Source: an uncultured Pelagibacteraceae bacterium (GTDB lineage Bacteria; Pseudomonadota; Alphaproteobacteria; Pelagibacterales; Pelagibacteraceae). Taken from it: a stretch of DNA of 64,000 nt. A program made the translations under genes and the position numbers. Numbering within the stretch: the stretch's first letter is position 1; each line of letters starts with the position of its first letter. This document shows, piece after piece, positions 1 through 10,945 of this stretch. The stretch is taken from positions 124,001 to 188,000 of the forward strand of contig CACMZL010000002.1 of NCBI GenBank assembly GCA_902618205.1. The letters run 5' to 3'. Below the pieces are notes generated by a model that was not told the origin of the DNA, searched no databases, and saw only the letters and a list, made by a program, of their open reading frames with translations.

Positions 1-342
1 ACATTTTATGCGATTTCTTTTTTAAAAAATATTAGAAATCAACATGATACTGAAAAAGCAAATGAAATTTATTTTGAAATTTTAGATAATGAACTTAAAA
101 AAAATGAAATGCCAAATGAAATATATGAAAATGCAAAAAAAAAATTTCTTGAGAGATATCAAAACATTAATTGGAATGAGTACCATGAGTCATTACCTTT
201 TAATACTAGTGCTTTATCTTTATATGAATGGTCACCAATAGCTGAAGAGTTAAAATCTTTGGACAAAAAAATAGTTTTAAATTCTATGATTCTTAAATGG
301 GATAATGTTAAAAAGGAATTTATTGAATTAATAAATTTTTAA
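1..342 (+). CDS. C-terminal part of an uncharacterised protein (5' end outside window)
   Basis: Frame 1 is open from base 1 ([16 protein letters not shown]...) through the listed 77-aa ORF to a stop at 342. Confidence 0.6.
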   Translation, partial: TFYAISFLKNIRNQHDTEKANEIYFEILDNELKKNEMPNEIYENAKKKFLERYQNINWNEYHESLPFNTSALSLYEWSPIAEELKSLDKKIVLNSMILKWDNVKKEFIELINF

Positions 343-2360
343 GTATTTTTTCTATTTTCAACTAAACTTTTTACAACACTTGGATCTGCCAAGGTAGTTG
401 TATCACCTAATTGATCATGTTCATTTGCAGCAATTTTTCTAAGTATTCTTCTCATGATCTTACCTGACCTAGTTTTTGGAAGACCAGGAGAAAATTGAAT
501 TAGATCCGGAGTAGCTATTGGACCAATTTGTTTTCTAACCCACAGCTTTAAATCTCTCTCTAAATCTAAAGTTGATTTTTCTCCCACATTTAAAGTAACG
601 TAACAATACAAACCATTACCTTTAATATCATGTGGATATCCAACCACAGCAGCCTCAGCAACTTTTGGATGAGCAACGAATGCACTTTCTATTTCGGCAG
701 TTCCAAGATTATGTCCCGATACTATTATCACATCATCAACTCTTCCTGTAATCCAGTAATATCCATCTTTATCTCTTCTGCATCCATCTCCTGTAAAATA
801 TTTTCCGTCAAATTGAGAAAAATAAGTATCAATAAATCTTTGATGATCACCGTAAACTGTCCGCATCTGACCGGGCCAAGATTGTGCAATACATAATCGA
901 CCTTCAGCTTCTCCTTTTAAAACTTTTCCATCTTTACTAACTATTACTGGTTTAATTCCATAAAATGGTTTTGTTGCTGAACCTGGTTTTAAATTTATAG
1001 CACCTGTTTGAGGACTGATTAATATTCCACCCGTTTCCGTTTGCCACCAAGTATCAACAATTGGGCAGTTCGAATCTCCAACAGTTTTATAATACCACTC
1101 CCATGCTTCTGGATTGATTGGTTCGCCCACGGTTCCTAATAATTTCAGTGATTTTCTTGATGTTTTTTTAACAGGCTTATCACCTTCTCTCATTAAAGCT
1201 CTTATTGCTGTTGGTGCTGTATAAAAAATATTCACTTTATATTTATCAACGATCTGCCACCATCTTGAACTATCAGGATAAGTTGGAATTCCCTCAAACA
1301 TTATTGTTGTTGCTCCATTTGATAATGGTCCATAAATAATATAGCTATGACCAGTTACCCAACCAATGTCAGCTGTACACCAATAAATATCTTTAGGTTT
1401 ATAATTGAATATATACTGATGAGTCATTGATGCGTAAACCATATACCCTCCTGTTGTATGCATCACCCCTTTCGGTTTTCCTGTTGATCCCGAAGTATAT
1501 AAAATAAATAAAGGATCTTCTGCATTCATTTCTTCGGGTTCACATTTATTTGAAACTTTTTTTGTTAACTCGTGGTACCAAACATCTCTCCGTTCATCCC
1601 AATTTATTCTATTGCCTGTTCTTTTTACAACAACACATTTTTTTACGTTTGGGCAATTTACTAAAGCTTCATCAGCTATTGATTTTAACGGGATTATTTT
1701 TCCACCTCTTACACCTTCATCAGCTGTAATTAGATAATCAGACTCGCAATCGTTTATTCTTCCAGAAATACTATCTGGAGAAAATCCTCCAAAGATTATT
1801 GAATGCACCGCTCCTATTCTTGCACAAGCCAACATTGTATATGCAAGTTCTGGTATCATAGTTAAATAGATTGTTACTCTATCACCTTTTTTAACCCCTA
1901 ATTCTTTAAGACCATTTGCAGCTTTAGAAACTTCTTTGTGTAATTCTTTGTAAGAAATTTTCTTTTGAACTTTTGGATCATCTCCAACCCATATAATCGC
2001 AGTTTTATCTTTATTCTTCTTTAAGTGTCTATCAATACAATTTGCCGATGCATTAAGAGTACCGTCGTAAAACCATTTTATCTTAACATCTGATTTACTA
2101 TATTTAACATCTTTAATTTTTGTATACGGTTTTATCCAATTAATTCTCTTTCCTTCTTTTTTCCAGAAGCCATCATTATCATTTATTGAAGATTTATATT
2201 TTTTTTCGTACTGAGATTTATTTACTAGGGCTTTGCTAATCCAGTCTTTCTTTGTTCTATATATAAGTTCTTTTTCTTGCTTTGGAGCTAAAGACTTTGC
2301 CTTAGTTTTTCTTTTAGTGATTATTTTTTTTTTTCTTTTTTTAACTTTTTTTTTTGGCAT
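339..2360 (-). CDS. acs: acetyl-CoA synthetase (AMP-forming)
   Basis: Full-length ANL-superfamily protein with [45 protein letters not shown] and [10 protein letters not shown] motifs; Lys-rich N-terminal extension. Confidence 0.95.
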   Translation of the reverse strand: MPKKKVKKRKKKIITKRKTKAKSLAPKQEKELIYRTKKDWISKALVNKSQYEKKYKSSINDNDGFWKKEGKRINWIKPYTKIKDVKYSKSDVKIKWFYDGTLNASANCIDRHLKKNKDKTAIIWVGDDPKVQKKISYKELHKEVSKAANGLKELGVKKGDRVTIYLTMIPELAYTMLACARIGAVHSIIFGGFSPDSISGRINDCESDYLITADEGVRGGKIIPLKSIADEALVNCPNVKKCVVVKRTGNRINWDERRDVWYHELTKKVSNKCEPEEMNAEDPLFILYTSGSTGKPKGVMHTTGGYMVYASMTHQYIFNYKPKDIYWCTADIGWVTGHSYIIYGPLSNGATTIMFEGIPTYPDSSRWWQIVDKYKVNIFYTAPTAIRALMREGDKPVKKTSRKSLKLLGTVGEPINPEAWEWYYKTVGDSNCPIVDTWWQTETGGILISPQTGAINLKPGSATKPFYGIKPVIVSKDGKVLKGEAEGRLCIAQSWPGQMRTVYGDHQRFIDTYFSQFDGKYFTGDGCRRDKDGYYWITGRVDDVIIVSGHNLGTAEIESAFVAHPKVAEAAVVGYPHDIKGNGLYCYVTLNVGEKSTLDLERDLKLWVRKQIGPIATPDLIQFSPGLPKTRSGKIMRRILRKIAANEHDQLGDTTTLADPSVVKSLVENRKNT

Positions 2361-2374
2361 CGATTATAAATTTT

Positions 2375-2788
2375 TCAGATACTACTCATCTTCAAAATAA
2401 TTTTCCAGCATTTAGTGTCGATTGGCATTACAGACAGTCTGCTTTGTTTTATTAGCGCAATATCTTTTAAATCTTTATTTTTTTTAATATTTTCAAGAGA
2501 AACTGGTGTTTTTAGTTTGCTTTTATACTTAACTTTTACTGCTACAAATCGCTTCTCTTTATCTGTTGGGTCGATAAATGCTGTTTTAATTACTTCAACA
2601 ATTCCAACGATTTCTTTACCAATATTTGAATGGTAAAAAAAACAAAGATCACCCTTCTTCATTTTTTTCAAATTATTTGCTGCTTGATAATTTCTTACAC
2701 CATCCCAGTCAGCACCTTTTGGACCAACCTTAAATTGTTGATCTATCGACCAAACATTAGGCTCCGATTTGAGCAACCAATAATTCAT
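2375..2788 (-). CDS. EVE domain-containing protein
   Basis: MNYWLLKSEPNVWSIDQ...WDGVRNYQAANNLKKMKKGDLCFFYHSN is typical of EVE/thymocyte nuclear protein 1-like proteins. Confidence 0.85.
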   Translation of the reverse strand: MNYWLLKSEPNVWSIDQQFKVGPKGADWDGVRNYQAANNLKKMKKGDLCFFYHSNIGKEIVGIVEVIKTAFIDPTDKEKRFVAVKVKYKSKLKTPVSLENIKKNKDLKDIALIKQSRLSVMPIDTKCWKIILKMSSI

Positions 2789-3858
2789 TACAAAACTACA
2801 CCAGCTCCTTTTAAAAATTTAGCACTAGCATCTAGGGCTAATCTTGGACTGGCTTCTAAATCCATATTATCAAATTTCTTTATTTTATATTTTTCTAGAC
2901 CCACCAATGCAATCATTGCTGCGTTGTCTCCACATAGTTTAATATCTGGGAAAATTGCTTTAAAGCCATTCTCATTGCTTACTTCGATTAGTTTTTTTCG
3001 TATACCTTTGTTTGCTGCAACTCCTCCCGCAACTATAAAAGATTTTTCTTTAAATGAGTTTTTTAAAAATTCCTTAAAAGCAATTCTAGATTTAATATAC
3101 AATATTTCTTCGATAGTTTTTTGAAAAGACGCTGCTAAATCATATTTTTCTTGTTCTGAATTTATATATTTTGTTATTCTTAGTATCGCAGTTTTAAGTC
3201 CTGCAAAAGATAAATTGCATCCACCTTTATTAATTATTGGTTTGGGTAATTTATATTTATTTGGATCACCCTTTTCTGCAAATTTTTCTAACTTTGGACC
3301 GCCTGGAAATTCTATTCCTAAAAGTTTTGCAGTTTTGTCAAATGCTTCTCCTAACGCATCATCAATTGTAGTTCCTAATCTTTTGTAACTACCTAATCCA
3401 TTCACACTTAAAAATTGACTGTGTCCGCCTGAAATCAATAGAAGTAAATAAGGATAATTAATATTAGTTTGAAGTTTTGGACTTAAAGCATGACCCTCTA
3501 GATGATTAACACCAATAAATGGAACCTTTAAAGATGATGCGAGTGATTTTGCAAAATTTAAACCAACACTAAGACAAATTATTAAACCAGGTCCAGATGT
3601 TGCGGAAACAGCAGATACTTTATCAAGAGTTATACCGCTTTCATCTAAAGCTTTTTTTGCAATTAAATTAATTTTTTCAACATGTGACCTTGCAGCTAAT
3701 TCTGGAACAACTCCCCCAAATTCTTTATGAATGTCAAATTGACTTGAAACTATATTTGATAAAATTTTTGGTGTACCACTTTCGTTATCTTGAATAATTG
3801 AAACCGCTGTTTCATCACAACTTGTCTCAATTCCTAATATTATTGGGCTTTTATTCAT
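2788..3858 (-). CDS. tsaD: tRNA N6-adenosine threonylcarbamoyltransferase TsaD
   Basis: GIETSCDETAVSI, GVNHLEGHA, LLISGGHSQ and FVAGGVAANKGIR motifs. Confidence 0.96.
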   Translation of the reverse strand: MNKSPIILGIETSCDETAVSIIQDNESGTPKILSNIVSSQFDIHKEFGGVVPELAARSHVEKINLIAKKALDESGITLDKVSAVSATSGPGLIICLSVGLNFAKSLASSLKVPFIGVNHLEGHALSPKLQTNINYPYLLLLISGGHSQFLSVNGLGSYKRLGTTIDDALGEAFDKTAKLLGIEFPGGPKLEKFAEKGDPNKYKLPKPIINKGGCNLSFAGLKTAILRITKYINSEQEKYDLAASFQKTIEEILYIKSRIAFKEFLKNSFKEKSFIVAGGVAANKGIRKKLIEVSNENGFKAIFPDIKLCGDNAAMIALVGLEKYKIKKFDNMDLEASPRLALDASAKFLKGAGVVL

Positions 3859-3916
3859 AAATTATTTTTTATAATTAATACAATTAATCTATAAGAATGT
3901 AATAAAAATAACTTTT

Positions 3917-4828
3917 ATGAAAAGAGCTAATCTTTTAATTGGGACACGTGGAAGTAAGTTAGCAATGATTTACGCAGAAAATGTGAAAAAAGAACTAAAA
4001 AAGTATTTTTCTAAAGAGATTGAATTAAAAAAAATAGTAACAACCGGAGATCAAAAGCAAGATGAGAGATTATCTGAAATAGGAGGTAAAGGATTATTTT
4101 TAAAACAAATTGAAAAAGATTTATTGAATAAAAATATAGATATAGCAGTACATGCCTTCAAAGATATGCCTACTGAAGAAACTGAAAATCTTTTAACTAA
4201 TAATTTTTTAAAAAGAAATTCTCCTAATGAAATTTTAATAAGTAAAAATAATATAAAATTTGAAGATTTAGAGCCAAACTCAATTATTGGCACATCATCA
4301 TATAGACGAGAATATCAACTTAAGAAAAAAAGACCCAACTTAAATTATAAACTTATAAGAGGAAATGTTGATACTAGAGTTCAAAAGTTAGAAAAAGGCG
4401 AATATGATGCAATAATTCTCTCAAAAGCAGGAGTAGATGCTTTAAATTTACAACATAAAATTTCACAGGAATTCAGTGTTGATGAACTTATACCTTGTGC
4501 GGGCCAAGGAATTATAGCAATTCAATGCAGAGAAGATGATAATGAAATTAAAAAATTACTTGAAAACATTAATGATCAAGAAACAAGAATTGTCGCAAAA
4601 GCAGAAAGAGAGGTCTTAAAAGTTCTTGAAGGAGATTGTGACACTGCAGTCGGTGTATTTGCAAAATCAAATGGTAAAAAAGTAGACCTATTGACCGAAT
4701 TGTTTTCTGTCGATGGAAAAAATAGATATTCCATAAAAAAAAGCCTTCAAAAAGATAATATTGAGTCTACTAGTAGAATGGTGGGAGAAGAGCTTAAATT
4801 AAAATCAAAAGGTTCTTATAAAAATTAA
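3917..4828 (+). CDS. hemC: hydroxymethylbilane synthase (porphobilinogen deaminase)
   Basis: IGTRGSKLAM, HAFKDMPTE, GTSSYRREYQL and LEGDCDTAVGVFA (dipyrromethane Cys region). Confidence 0.95.
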   Translation: MKRANLLIGTRGSKLAMIYAENVKKELKKYFSKEIELKKIVTTGDQKQDERLSEIGGKGLFLKQIEKDLLNKNIDIAVHAFKDMPTEETENLLTNNFLKRNSPNEILISKNNIKFEDLEPNSIIGTSSYRREYQLKKKRPNLNYKLIRGNVDTRVQKLEKGEYDAIILSKAGVDALNLQHKISQEFSVDELIPCAGQGIIAIQCREDDNEIKKLLENINDQETRIVAKAEREVLKVLEGDCDTAVGVFAKSNGKKVDLLTELFSVDGKNRYSIKKSLQKDNIESTSRMVGEELKLKSKGSYKN

Positions 4829-4829
4829 A

Positions 4830-5528
4830 ATGCATATTTTATTAACCAGACCATTAGATGATAGCAAAGAATTAATTTTAAAATTTACTTCTATGAAACA
4901 TAAAGTTTCTCATTTACCTTTATTACAAATAAAAAAAATAGAAACACAAGAAATAGATTTTAGACAATTCAAAGGCGTCATTTTCACGAGCGCTAATTCT
5001 TTAAAAAATCTAAATATTTCAAAAATAGATAAAAAAATAATTTGTTTTTGTGTTGGTCTTGCAACAGAAAGAAAGGCAAAAGAATTAGGCTTCCAAAATA
5101 TTTTCTGCGCCGAGGGTAACGTAAATAATCTTAAAGAATTAATTTTACAAAACTTTGACCCAAAGATTGGACCAATGGCCTACATTAGTGGAGAAATTGT
5201 TTCTTATAATCTTGATCAAGAATTAATTTCAGAAAACTATGTTATCAAGAGAATTACAAATTATACTGCAATACCCAATGAAAATTTAAGTGAAGATTTT
5301 TTAAAAGATATTAAATCTTCTGTGCCAGAAATTGTTTACATATATTCTGAAAATAGTGCGAAGACATTTTTTACATTAATAAAAAAATATAATTTAGATA
5401 ATATTTGGATGGAAACTAACCTAATGTGTATGGGCGAAAAAGCATCATCAGCATTGAATGACATAAAATGGAAAAAAATTTTTCTTTTTAACCCTGGTGA
5501 AGAGGAGTTTTTGCTATATAAAATTTAA
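4830..5528 (+). CDS. hemD: uroporphyrinogen-III synthase
   Basis: Adjacent to hemC; LLTRPLDDSKEL...GVIFTSANSLKNL and a HemD-like C-terminal half. Confidence 0.85.
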   Translation: MHILLTRPLDDSKELILKFTSMKHKVSHLPLLQIKKIETQEIDFRQFKGVIFTSANSLKNLNISKIDKKIICFCVGLATERKAKELGFQNIFCAEGNVNNLKELILQNFDPKIGPMAYISGEIVSYNLDQELISENYVIKRITNYTAIPNENLSEDFLKDIKSSVPEIVYIYSENSAKTFFTLIKKYNLDNIWMETNLMCMGEKASSALNDIKWKKIFLFNPGEEEFLLYKI

Positions 5529-5530
5529 AA

Positions 5531-6616
5531 ATGGACGTTTTAAATAAACTAAATGAGTTATTTTTATCTGTTTGGAAGCAGGGAATTCTTGGGGTAGATT
5601 TCTTTCAGATAATAGTAGGTCTTGGAATATTTGTATTATTTTTAATATTTAGAGGCCTAATCAGCAAACTTGTAATAAAAAAATTGGAACTAATTTCAAA
5701 AAGAACAACCAATAAATTAGATGATTCTTTTGTAAAATCTATGGAAGGTCCTGCCAGGTTTCTTCCAATTGTTCTTGGTGTCTTTTTTGCCAGTTACTAT
5801 ATGTCATTTGATAATGAGACTAGAGGTTTCATAGATAACGTTAACAGAACTCTAATAACAATTTTAATATTTTGGATAATACATCAGATAATTGAGCCTA
5901 TATCATATATTTTAAGTGGATTAGATAAAGTCCTGACAAAAGAATTAATAGGCTGGATTATAAAGTCTCTTAAAATTTTAATTTTTATTTTAGGCGCAGC
6001 GGCTGTTCTTGAGTTATGGGGAATTAAAATTGGACCAATAATTGCAGGTTTAGGTTTATTTGGAGTAGCAGTAGCATTAGGCGCTCAGGATTTATTTAAA
6101 AATTTAATCTCAGGAATTTTAGTTTTAGTTGAAAAAAGATTTAGAATTGGTGATTGGATTAAAGTTGAGGGAGTTATTGAAGGGGTTGTTGAGAACATTG
6201 GCTTCAGATCAACTGTTATAAGAAAATTTGACAAATCACTGGCAATTATTCCTAATTTTCAATTTGCAGAAAATGCAGTGATTAATAACACAAGAAAGAC
6301 TAACTGGGCTATTAGTTGGATAATAACTCTTCAATATGACACCACTATTGATCAATTAAAAACAATAAGAGACGAAATTGAAGATCATATAAATAAAGGT
6401 GACGATTATGACCAATCTGTAGGAGTCGCCGTAAGAATAGATAAGTTTTCAGATAGCTCGATTGATATGTATGTTAGATGTTTTACAAAAACAAATAGTT
6501 GGAATAATTATTTACAAGTAAAAGAAAATTTGGCACTTGAAATAAAAAAAATTGTTGAAGGTAAGGGAGCTGCTTTTGCATTTCCAAGTCAGTCTATTTA
6601 TGTTGAAAAAAAATGA
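5531..6616 (+). CDS. MscS-family mechanosensitive ion channel
   Basis: Multiple TM helices, then GLGLFGVAVALGAQDLFKNLISGILVLVEKRFRIGDWI, the MscS pore and beta-domain signature. Confidence 0.9.
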   Translation: MDVLNKLNELFLSVWKQGILGVDFFQIIVGLGIFVLFLIFRGLISKLVIKKLELISKRTTNKLDDSFVKSMEGPARFLPIVLGVFFASYYMSFDNETRGFIDNVNRTLITILIFWIIHQIIEPISYILSGLDKVLTKELIGWIIKSLKILIFILGAAAVLELWGIKIGPIIAGLGLFGVAVALGAQDLFKNLISGILVLVEKRFRIGDWIKVEGVIEGVVENIGFRSTVIRKFDKSLAIIPNFQFAENAVINNTRKTNWAISWIITLQYDTTIDQLKTIRDEIEDHINKGDDYDQSVGVAVRIDKFSDSSIDMYVRCFTKTNSWNNYLQVKENLALEIKKIVEGKGAAFAFPSQSIYVEKK

Positions 6617-6903
6617 TTGCTATATTTTATTTAGCTCTTCAAATTTTAAAACTTTATTCGTATGTTGTAATTGCCAATGTCGTTATAAGTTGGTTGGTCG
6701 CTTTTAATGTACTAAATACAAACAATCGGTTTGTATATTTAATATTAGATTTCACTTATAAAATGACAGAACCGATTTTAATGAGAATAAGAAGATTTTT
6801 ACCTAACCTTGGTGCTTTTGATATTTCTCCTATCGTACTTCTTTTGTTGATATGGTTCATAGAAATGTGTATGAAACTCTACATTGCACCAATAATATTT
6901 TAA
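6613..6903 (+). CDS. YggT family membrane protein
   Basis: 96 aa; VVIANVVISWLVAFNVLNTNNRFVYLILDFTYKMTEPILMRIRRFLP. Confidence 0.85.
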   Translation: MIAIFYLALQILKLYSYVVIANVVISWLVAFNVLNTNNRFVYLILDFTYKMTEPILMRIRRFLPNLGAFDISPIVLLLLIWFIEMCMKLYIAPIIF

Positions 6904-6906
6904 TAA

Positions 6907-7752
6907 ATGATTTTAATTGATGGAAAAAAAGCTGCTGCTGATTTAAGAGAAGAGCTCAAGAAAGAAGTCTTATCTTTAAAAGATAAGCATAATAAAGTAC
7001 CAGGTTTAACAGTCATATTGATTGGTGATTTAGCACCTAGTCAAATTTATGTTAGAAATAAAGAGAAGTCTGCCAATGAAGTGGGCCTTAAATCAGAGGT
7101 GATTAGATACCCTGACAGTGTTGAAGAAAGTGAAGTTTTAAAAAAAATCGATGAACTTAATAATGACGTTTCCGTTTCAGGAATTTTAGTTCAACTCCCG
7201 CTTCCTAAACATATTGATAAACAAAAAGTTATAGAGGCAATTATGCCAGAGAAAGATGTAGATGGATTTCATCCCATGAATGTTGGTAATCTGTCTTCAG
7301 GTTATGAAAGTTCTATTCCATGCACTCCTTTAGGTTGTTATTTATTAATAAAAAAAATTGAACCAAACCTTAATGGAAAAAAGGCTGTAATTGTTGGAAG
7401 ATCAAATTTAAATGGTAAGCCCATGACACAGTTGTTGTTGAAAGAAAATTGCACAGTTACAATTACTCATTCAAAAACAAATGATCTTAAAGGTGAATGT
7501 TTAAAAGGAGACATTATAGTTGCTGCTGTTGGGATCCCTGAGCTTGTAAAAGGTGATTGGGTTAAAAAAGATGCAATTGTGATTGACGTTGGTATTAATA
7601 AAACAGATAACGGCCTAGTTGGTGATGTTGCATTTGATGAGGTATCAAAAGTTGCAAAAGCTTTAACTCCAGTTCCAGGTGGAGTTGGACCTATGACCAT
7701 TGCTTGTTTGCTTAAAAATACAATCGAATGTTTTAAAAGAGCGAATAAATAA
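6907..7752 (+). CDS. folD: bifunctional methylenetetrahydrofolate dehydrogenase/cyclohydrolase
   Basis: GILVQLPLPKHID, PEKDVDGFHPMNVG, VIVGRSNLNGKPM and LTPVPGGVGPMT motifs. Confidence 0.96.
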   Translation: MILIDGKKAAADLREELKKEVLSLKDKHNKVPGLTVILIGDLAPSQIYVRNKEKSANEVGLKSEVIRYPDSVEESEVLKKIDELNNDVSVSGILVQLPLPKHIDKQKVIEAIMPEKDVDGFHPMNVGNLSSGYESSIPCTPLGCYLLIKKIEPNLNGKKAVIVGRSNLNGKPMTQLLLKENCTVTITHSKTNDLKGECLKGDIIVAAVGIPELVKGDWVKKDAIVIDVGINKTDNGLVGDVAFDEVSKVAKALTPVPGGVGPMTIACLLKNTIECFKRANK

Positions 7753-7758
7753 AATTTA

Positions 7759-10296
7759 CTATTGATTTCTTATTAATGGATAAACTTTAGGACTTAAGTA
7801 TTTAAGATTAGTTAGCATAATTAAAATCAAGGTCACAATTCCTATAGAGGCACCAAGGTAAATTAAAACTTTAAAATCAAATTGCCAAACTAGTTCAAAA
7901 ATATTCTCCATAATAAATTTTGATCCTATTACTGCAAAAAAAATTGCAATTAATATTACCGACATAAAAATAATTATAAATTCTATCAAAGACGAAAAAA
8001 TAATTTCTTTTTTTGAAAAACCTAAAATTTTAAATACAAGATTTTGGTACTCTTTTACTTTTCCTTGGACCATTATCGCACTTGAGATAACAATCAATCC
8101 AATTACAATTGTTACACCAGAAATTAGCGTTACAGCTATGAAGACTTTATTTAAAACCGATGTTACTTTGTTTAAGTAATCAGCAATTTTTATCATAGAC
8201 AAACTCGGTAATACTTCTAACATTTTGGTTTCATCAAAATTATTTGGATTTTTAAATTTAGCAGTTGCTAAATATTCATGAGGAATTTTTTTTGCAAATT
8301 GTGGATTAAATAACATGGCAAAATTAATACTTAGATCACGATAATCAACTTCTCTAAAATTAACTATTTCTCCATCAATTTCTCGACCATAAATGTTTAA
8401 AGTAAAAATATCCCCCAACTTAATATTAAAATCTTTAGCCACTTTTGCATCAAGTGATATCTGAAGTTGGTAAGGTTTAGATACATCCCACCATTCTCCC
8501 TTTAAAATTGGGTTATCTTTAGGTATATTTTTAACCCAAGAAGATCTTCTTTCACTTCCAATTACCCAATAACTATCATTATCTGGTTTAATATAGCTAT
8601 TTGGATTCACACCATTAATTTTTACTATTCCGGAAGAAACCATAGGTACTATTTCAATGTTTGCATCAGGGTTCATTTTGTAAACACTTTGTTCAAATTT
8701 TTTCTTTTCACCTTTTTGAATTCCTACAAAAAAATAATCAGGTGCAATATCTGGAATAGATCTTGCAATTTCTCTTTTAAAATTCGTTCCAACTAAAGCT
8801 AAAGTTAATAATAAAGTTACACCTAAGCCTAAAGACATAATCGTTATAGGAGTGATACTTTTTGTTTGAGTTATATTTTTTATCGATACTTTTAAAGAGA
8901 TATTTGAAATAAAATTAAACTTTTTCAGTAAATAAATTATAATTTTCGAAAGTAAAAAAAATACAATTAGACATACAAAAAAAGCCAGAAAATAACCTAA
9001 GCTATAAGAAGGCCTTTCAGATCCTAGTGTAAACAATAAAACTAAAAATGATAATAAGATAAAACTCAAAATAACTGACTTTTTTGAATAATAAAATTGT
9101 AGGTTTTGGAATACATTTCTAAATAGATTTGATGCTTTAACTTGATCAATTGAACTTATTGTTGGTATTGAAAAAATTATAAGAACTAACAAACCTACAA
9201 TAAATATTTTTATAAAATTAATTAAAGAGAATTTTGGATAAACATTTAATCCCAAACCATCAGATAAATATTTATCTGCAATTGGTACAATTAAAAAACT
9301 TGAGCCATAAGAAATTACAGTAATAATAAATAATAATATTAATAATTGAAGATAATAAAGTATTTTTATATTCCCTGAATAAAATCCTACAGCTTTTCTT
9401 ACAGCTATAGACATATTATTCTGGTTTATAAATGACAACAATGTATTAGCTATACCTATTCCAGCAATTAACATTGCACTAATTGAAACTAAAGAGAGAA
9501 ATTGGGAAAAATTATTAATTATCCTTTTTAAGCCACTAGCAGAATTTTCTGGAAATCTAAGCTTTACTTTTTGGTCATCTTTAAAAATATCTTTGATCTT
9601 ACTTTCTATTTTTTCTGGATCATCACTTGGTTTAAACTTTACTTTATATTCATAATTTAAAAAACTACCTATTCCATTTAGTTTTAGTATCTCCAAAGTT
9701 TGTTTTCCTGCTAATGCCCAATCTCCAAAAGCTACAAACCCACTTACATCAGGTACAGATTTTATAATTCCAACAACTATGAAACTTTGATCTTGTACCT
9801 TAACTTTGTCATTTATTTTTATCTTTAAAGTTTTTGATAAACTTTCATTAATCAAAATTGTCTTGGGTTCCTTTTGTATTCTTTCATAAGCATCTTCTGG
9901 CTCATAAACAACTTCACCGTAAAGTGGATATTTTTCATCAACTGTTTTAATCCTTGTAAATAATGATTTATTTTTTTCTCTGCCTGTCGTAGAAAGCATT
10001 GTACTGAACTCTATCATTTGTGAGACAGTTGAAAATTCCTTTACTTTATTGACTAAATTAAGATCCCCCTGATTACGGTTATAATCGATTTCGAGATCTC
10101 CACCCAAAAGAACTTTTGCATTATCATTAAGCTCTTTTTTTAAACTATCTTCGATTGTAAAGATGGCACTTAAAATAAAAAGACTGATAAACAGCGTTAC
10201 AATAATGCTTGAAATTTTTTTATAATTTCTGCTTAAATCCTTTAAAGCATACTTGAATATTAAACTTAACTCCGAAGAATTATTTAATTTTTCCAT
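7759..10296 (-). CDS. ABC transporter permease, FtsX/YbbP-like
   Basis: 845 aa with two FtsX-type membrane domains and large periplasmic loops; directly downstream of a YbbA/LolD-like ATPase gene. Confidence 0.88.
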   Translation of the reverse strand: MEKLNNSSELSLIFKYALKDLSRNYKKISSIIVTLFISLFILSAIFTIEDSLKKELNDNAKVLLGGDLEIDYNRNQGDLNLVNKVKEFSTVSQMIEFSTMLSTTGREKNKSLFTRIKTVDEKYPLYGEVVYEPEDAYERIQKEPKTILINESLSKTLKIKINDKVKVQDQSFIVVGIIKSVPDVSGFVAFGDWALAGKQTLEILKLNGIGSFLNYEYKVKFKPSDDPEKIESKIKDIFKDDQKVKLRFPENSASGLKRIINNFSQFLSLVSISAMLIAGIGIANTLLSFINQNNMSIAVRKAVGFYSGNIKILYYLQLLILLFIITVISYGSSFLIVPIADKYLSDGLGLNVYPKFSLINFIKIFIVGLLVLIIFSIPTISSIDQVKASNLFRNVFQNLQFYYSKKSVILSFILLSFLVLLFTLGSERPSYSLGYFLAFFVCLIVFFLLSKIIIYLLKKFNFISNISLKVSIKNITQTKSITPITIMSLGLGVTLLLTLALVGTNFKREIARSIPDIAPDYFFVGIQKGEKKKFEQSVYKMNPDANIEIVPMVSSGIVKINGVNPNSYIKPDNDSYWVIGSERRSSWVKNIPKDNPILKGEWWDVSKPYQLQISLDAKVAKDFNIKLGDIFTLNIYGREIDGEIVNFREVDYRDLSINFAMLFNPQFAKKIPHEYLATAKFKNPNNFDETKMLEVLPSLSMIKIADYLNKVTSVLNKVFIAVTLISGVTIVIGLIVISSAIMVQGKVKEYQNLVFKILGFSKKEIIFSSLIEFIIIFMSVILIAIFFAVIGSKFIMENIFELVWQFDFKVLIYLGASIGIVTLILIMLTNLKYLSPKVYPLIRNQ

Positions 10297-10945
10297 CTTT
10301 GATTTTAATTTTTCGTTTTGCTTTGTCTGCTAATTTTGGATCATGTGTGACAATTATTAAAGAAGACCCTTCTTCTTTGACGTATTTAAATAAAATTTCA
10401 GAGATCATTATTGAGTTTTCGGTATCTAGATTACCAGTTGGTTCATCAGCTAGAATCAAATCTGGTTTCATTGCAATAGCTCTTGCAATCGCCACACGTT
10501 GTTGCTCTCCGCCAGATAATTGACTTGGAAGATTATTGAATCTATGTTTTAGACCAAATCGATCTAATAAACTTTTTGCTTCTTTTTCGGGATTTTTAAA
10601 TTCATTAAGTTCAAGTGTTAAAGCTACATTTTCAACAGCTGTATAATTTGGAATTAAATAGAAAGATTGAAATATAATTCCTATATCTTGCCTTCTAATT
10701 TCAGATACTTCGTCTTCATTAAGATTTGTTATTTCCCTGTCTTGAAATATAATTTTCCCTGAGGTTGGACGTTCTAGTCCACCAATAAGCATAATCAAGC
10801 TTGTTTTTCCTGACCCACTTTCTCCAACCACAGATACAGTTTCTTTTTTTTTTATAGTTAAATCAATATTTTTTAAAACATTGATATTGTCCTTCCCAGT
10901 TTGGTATTTGAGATTTATTTTTTTTAATTTAAGAAGTGTGTTCAT
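10280..10945 (-). CDS. ABC transporter ATP-binding protein, YbbA/LolD-like
   Basis: Walker A GESGSGKTS, LSGGEQQRVAIARA signature, DEPTGNLD Walker B. Start moved from 10993 to the internal ATG (MNTLLKLKKI). Confidence 0.9.
   Translation of the reverse strand: MNTLLKLKKINLKYQTGKDNINVLKNIDLTIKKKETVSVVGESGSGKTSLIMLIGGLERPTSGKIIFQDREITNLNEDEVSEIRRQDIGIIFQSFYLIPNYTAVENVALTLELNEFKNPEKEAKSLLDRFGLKHRFNNLPSQLSGGEQQRVAIARAIAMKPDLILADEPTGNLDTENSIMISEILFKYVKEEGSSLIIVTHDPKLADKAKRKIKIKDGKIK

Noticed and set aside
2630-3124. 164-aa plus-strand ORF
   Set aside because: Antisense to tsaD, which has full motif support.
10881-10943. N-terminal extension of TesA from TTG 10881
   Set aside because: Would place the signal peptide internally and overlap the ATPase gene; ATG 10944 gives a normal signal peptide.
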